This document shows, in pieces, positions 5,391-6,731 of a stretch of 6,731 bases of DNA (the stretch's first letter is position 1; each line of letters starts with the position of its first letter). This DNA comes from an uncultured Synergistales bacterium (GTDB taxonomy: Bacteria > Synergistota > Synergistia > Synergistales > Aminobacteriaceae). A program made the position numbers and the translations under genes. The DNA lies in NCBI GenBank assembly GCA_905234205.1, contig CAJOGG010000078.1, positions 1 to 6,731 on the forward strand, read 5' to 3'. The notes beneath the pieces are model-generated. The model did no database searches and was not told the origin of the DNA. It saw nothing but the letters and a program-made list of their open reading frames with translations.

Positions 5391-5451
5391 ATTCATCAAT
5401 GTTTAGGTCGAAATATTAAAGTGATTTTTTTATTTTGAAGAAAATCACTTT
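5362..5451 (-). terminator. Attenuator-like set of mutually exclusive hairpins between the replication genes and nrdD
   Basis: On the minus-strand transcript, segment 1 AAAGUGAUUUU (5451-5441) can pair over 11 bp with segment 2 AAAAUCACUUU (5428-5418), with a 12-nt loop. Segment 2, extended to 5431, can instead pair over 14 bp with segment 3 AAAGUGAUUUUUUU (5377-5364), which runs into a U-tract. The second pairing resembles an AT-rich terminator and the first would prevent it. Low GC content makes the terminator weak on paper; the layout is seen, the function is inferred. Confidence 0.4.
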
Positions 5452-5468
5452 CTCCGCACGAAAACTAC

Positions 5469-5756
5469 TTAATATTCTGTACGTAAGATTTGCAAATTGA
5501 TTCTAATCGCTGTTTCGATGTCTCCAGAGCCGCCATAATCGATCTCATGAATAGCCGCTCGCTCATCAACATCAACTCTTAATTCTTCATTGATGGGGTA
5601 AAGTTCAAGAAGGGCCGCGACTTGCGCATCAGTGTCTTGCAATATTGTATTGAAATGCTCACGCGCCGTTACGTCTCCACCCTCAACATGAACATGGCCT
5701 CCGCTATAGACTGGTTTTAGTTGCCATTTCTTGCATTGTTCTAAAAATTTACTCAC
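5469..5756 (-). CDS. Small protein with possible TubC-like docking domain
   Basis: This is a 95-residue protein if translation starts at GTG 5756, which has AGAGGA eight bases upstream and overlaps the helicase stop by eight bases. ATG at 5813 (AAGGAG ten bases upstream) would add 19 residues lying entirely within the helicase gene. Residues 1-48 (FLEQCKKWQLKPVYSGGHVHVEGGDVTAREHFNTILQDTDAQVAALLELYP) follow the pattern helix, strand-GG-strand, helix, helix with LL, seen in TubC N-terminal-type docking domains found near some phage and plasmid primases. The rest (NEELRVDVDERAAIHEIDYGGSGDIETAIRINLQIL) is acidic and unrecognised. A role as a small accessory or docking partner of the replication helicase is an inference from position. 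Confidence 0.65.
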   Translation of the reverse strand: MSKFLEQCKKWQLKPVYSGGHVHVEGGDVTAREHFNTILQDTDAQVAALLELYPINEELRVDVDERAAIHEIDYGGSGDIETAIRINLQILRTEY

Positions 5757-6731
5757 CGAAAATTTCCTCTTTAGATGGTAGCTGCCTATCAAAGTCAAAC
5801 AATCGGTAGCCATCTACAATTTTCTCCTTAACATAAGGAAGTAGCTGTTTTACGGTCTGTCGGAATTTCTGCAAGAATTTGTTACGCCCTGCTTTTTCAT
5901 GCCCTGCTTCCTTGGCCCAATCAACGTATCTCTCGTAAAGCTCTACCGTACCGATTTTGCCCGTTTCCGTCGCTAATTCTTCCTTGATAAAGGCTGCTAC
6001 AGGGTTCATGACTTTCAAGAACTCCTCCATAATTTCGGACTGCTCATCTGTCTTAGTAAATTCTTGTTGATCTTTCAGACGTTTATAGCCTTCATACGCC
6101 CAGTTGAATATCCCTGAAAGTTCAGTTTTCAGCTTGCTTTCCAGATTTTTATCCTTCCGTTCGCCCTCAAATATCACGGGGAATTTTATGAAGCACATTC
6201 GCCGCAAGAAAGCGTAGGTTGTATCACGAGACTTCATGAACTCATTGCAGGAAGTGATAATCTTGCAACGTGGCTTAAAGGTTACGAAGTCCTTATTCTT
6301 GAAGCAACCGTTAATCGGATCGCCTGCAACAATCTGCTTAAAAACGCTCTCCGCACCTTTGACGCTGGAATTTGTCTCGGTAGTAATGTTTGCTAAAGAG
6401 TTCATTAAGCTAATGCGCTGGAATGGCTCAAGCAAGCTGCTCATTTCAACATTTGAGATATTTTTCTCATTGAACACTGCCGTAAGCACATTGAGCAAAA
6501 CGCTTTTTCCGTTTGATCCGTCGCCAATTAAGATGAAGCATTTCTGGAGTGAGCAATCTGTAAAGAGAATATAGCCCGCCATCTCTTGCAATAACTTCAT
6601 TTTAGGCTCGTTGCTGTCCATGATTTCGCCTATGAATTTTTTCCACTTCGGACATTCTGCCTTCACGTCATAGTCATATTCCATCTGAATTGAGCTTAGA
6701 TCAGACTGGTTATGATCTCGCGATTTGCCAC
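5749..6731 (-). CDS. D5/P4-type phage primase-helicase, superfamily 3, C-terminal part (5' end outside window)
   Basis: The frame stays open to the window edge, and SRDHNQSDLSS before the internal ATG at 6684 fits the segment that precedes MEYDYDVKAECPKWKKF in this family, so 6684 is not the real start. Counting from 6684, GDGSNGKS (54-61) is the Walker A motif, ANITTET (98-104) occupies the Walker B position, the B' region GDPINGCFKNKDFVTFKP (121-138) leads to KIITSCNEF with sensor N147, and AFLRRMCFIKFP (158-169) carries the arginine finger. The C-terminal part (about 220-311) is a winged-helix-like domain (NKFLQKFRQTV, DGYRLFDF). Such proteins load as hexamers at the origin and unwind DNA during phage replication. 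The N-terminal primase or D5_N region would lie outside the window. Confidence 0.92.
   Translation of the reverse strand, partial: GKSRDHNQSDLSSIQMEYDYDVKAECPKWKKFIGEIMDSNEPKMKLLQEMAGYILFTDCSLQKCFILIGDGSNGKSVLLNVLTAVFNEKNISNVEMSSLLEPFQRISLMNSLANITTETNSSVKGAESVFKQIVAGDPINGCFKNKDFVTFKPRCKIITSCNEFMKSRDTTYAFLRRMCFIKFPVIFEGERKDKNLESKLKTELSGIFNWAYEGYKRLKDQQEFTKTDEQSEIMEEFLKVMNPVAAFIKEELATETGKIGTVELYERYVDWAKEAGHEKAGRNKFLQKFRQTVKQLLPYVKEKIVDGYRLFDFDRQLPSKEEIFGE

Larger units (their letters stand above)
5211..5453 (-). repeat. Five GAAAGTG-core elements in alternating orientation
   Basis: Minus-strand elements are: GAGAAAGTGATTTTC (5453-5439), AAAAAAATCACTTT (5431-5418, reversed), GAAAGTGATTTTTTTTT (5378-5362), AAAAAAACGCCACTTTC (5285-5269, reversed) and GAAAGTGAGTTTTTGA (5230-5215). 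All join the core to an A/T run, and orientation alternates along the non-coding stretch from 5150 to 5468. They may be operator sites, origin iterons beside the helicase, or RNA-folding elements. Confidence 0.7.

Noticed and set aside
5177..5468. NrdR-box operators upstream of nrdD
   Set aside because: I looked for paired palindromic boxes of the ACACWATATATWGTGT type and found no convincing match; the inverted repeats present are of a different sequence.
6236..6574. Plus-strand 112-codon frame opposite the helicase
   Set aside because: It is antisense to the Walker A to arginine-finger region, whose coding is certain; no plus-strand signals support it.
1..6731. tRNA genes, rRNA, insertion sequences, integrase or attachment sites
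   Set aside because: No cloverleaf, transposase, terminal inverted repeats with target duplication, or integrase frame could be seen in the window.

Overview
The window looks like part of a bacteriophage or prophage from an anaerobic, low-to-mid GC Gram-positive (Firmicutes-type) host. The evidence for this is a class III (oxygen-sensitive) ribonucleotide reductase pair, a superfamily 3 / D5-type phage helicase, a RinA/ArpU-like late regulator, a terminase-small-subunit-like protein, and head-associated proteins with the LQFFGGRG N-terminus related to the LNLQFF start of many Gram-positive phage head proteins. Family names come from reading motifs by eye; no database search was run. Every convincing gene is on the minus strand, so the biological order runs from high to low coordinates.

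Replication and nucleotide supply (6731 to 2757): the C-terminal part of a D5-like primase/helicase, cut by the window edge, overlaps by 8 nt a 95-residue protein with a possible TubC-like docking domain. A roughly 320-nt non-coding stretch follows, rich in repeats. It holds five copies of a GAAAGTG core in alternating orientation, mutually exclusive hairpins that resemble an attenuator, a 9-bp inverted repeat interleaved with them, a strong orphan Shine-Dalgarno sequence and a candidate promoter. Next come nrdD (614 aa, TTG start, no ATP-cone) and the overlapping nrdG, whose radical-SAM motif has an unusual CX8CX2C spacing.

Switch to late functions (2817 to 1864): a RinA/ArpU-like regulator overlaps the end of nrdG. 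After it lie a perfectly phased 11-bp repeat with five units, a GNRA-loop hairpin terminator, an 8-codon mini-ORF with a good ribosome binding site that overlaps the next start codon, and the terminase-small-subunit-like gene.

Head-associated genes (1892 to 1): a ParB-like domain fused to a DUF4417-like domain; then two consecutive proteins that share an identical 14-residue segment (LQFFGGRGASSGKK) at the same residue position. The first is a small protein of unknown function. The second, cut by the window edge and open to position 1, looks like a mono-ADP-ribosyltransferase. The most interesting hypothesis is that the shared segment is a head-targeting tag that loads an ADP-ribosyltransferase and a partner protein into the capsid, as phage T4 does with Alt.
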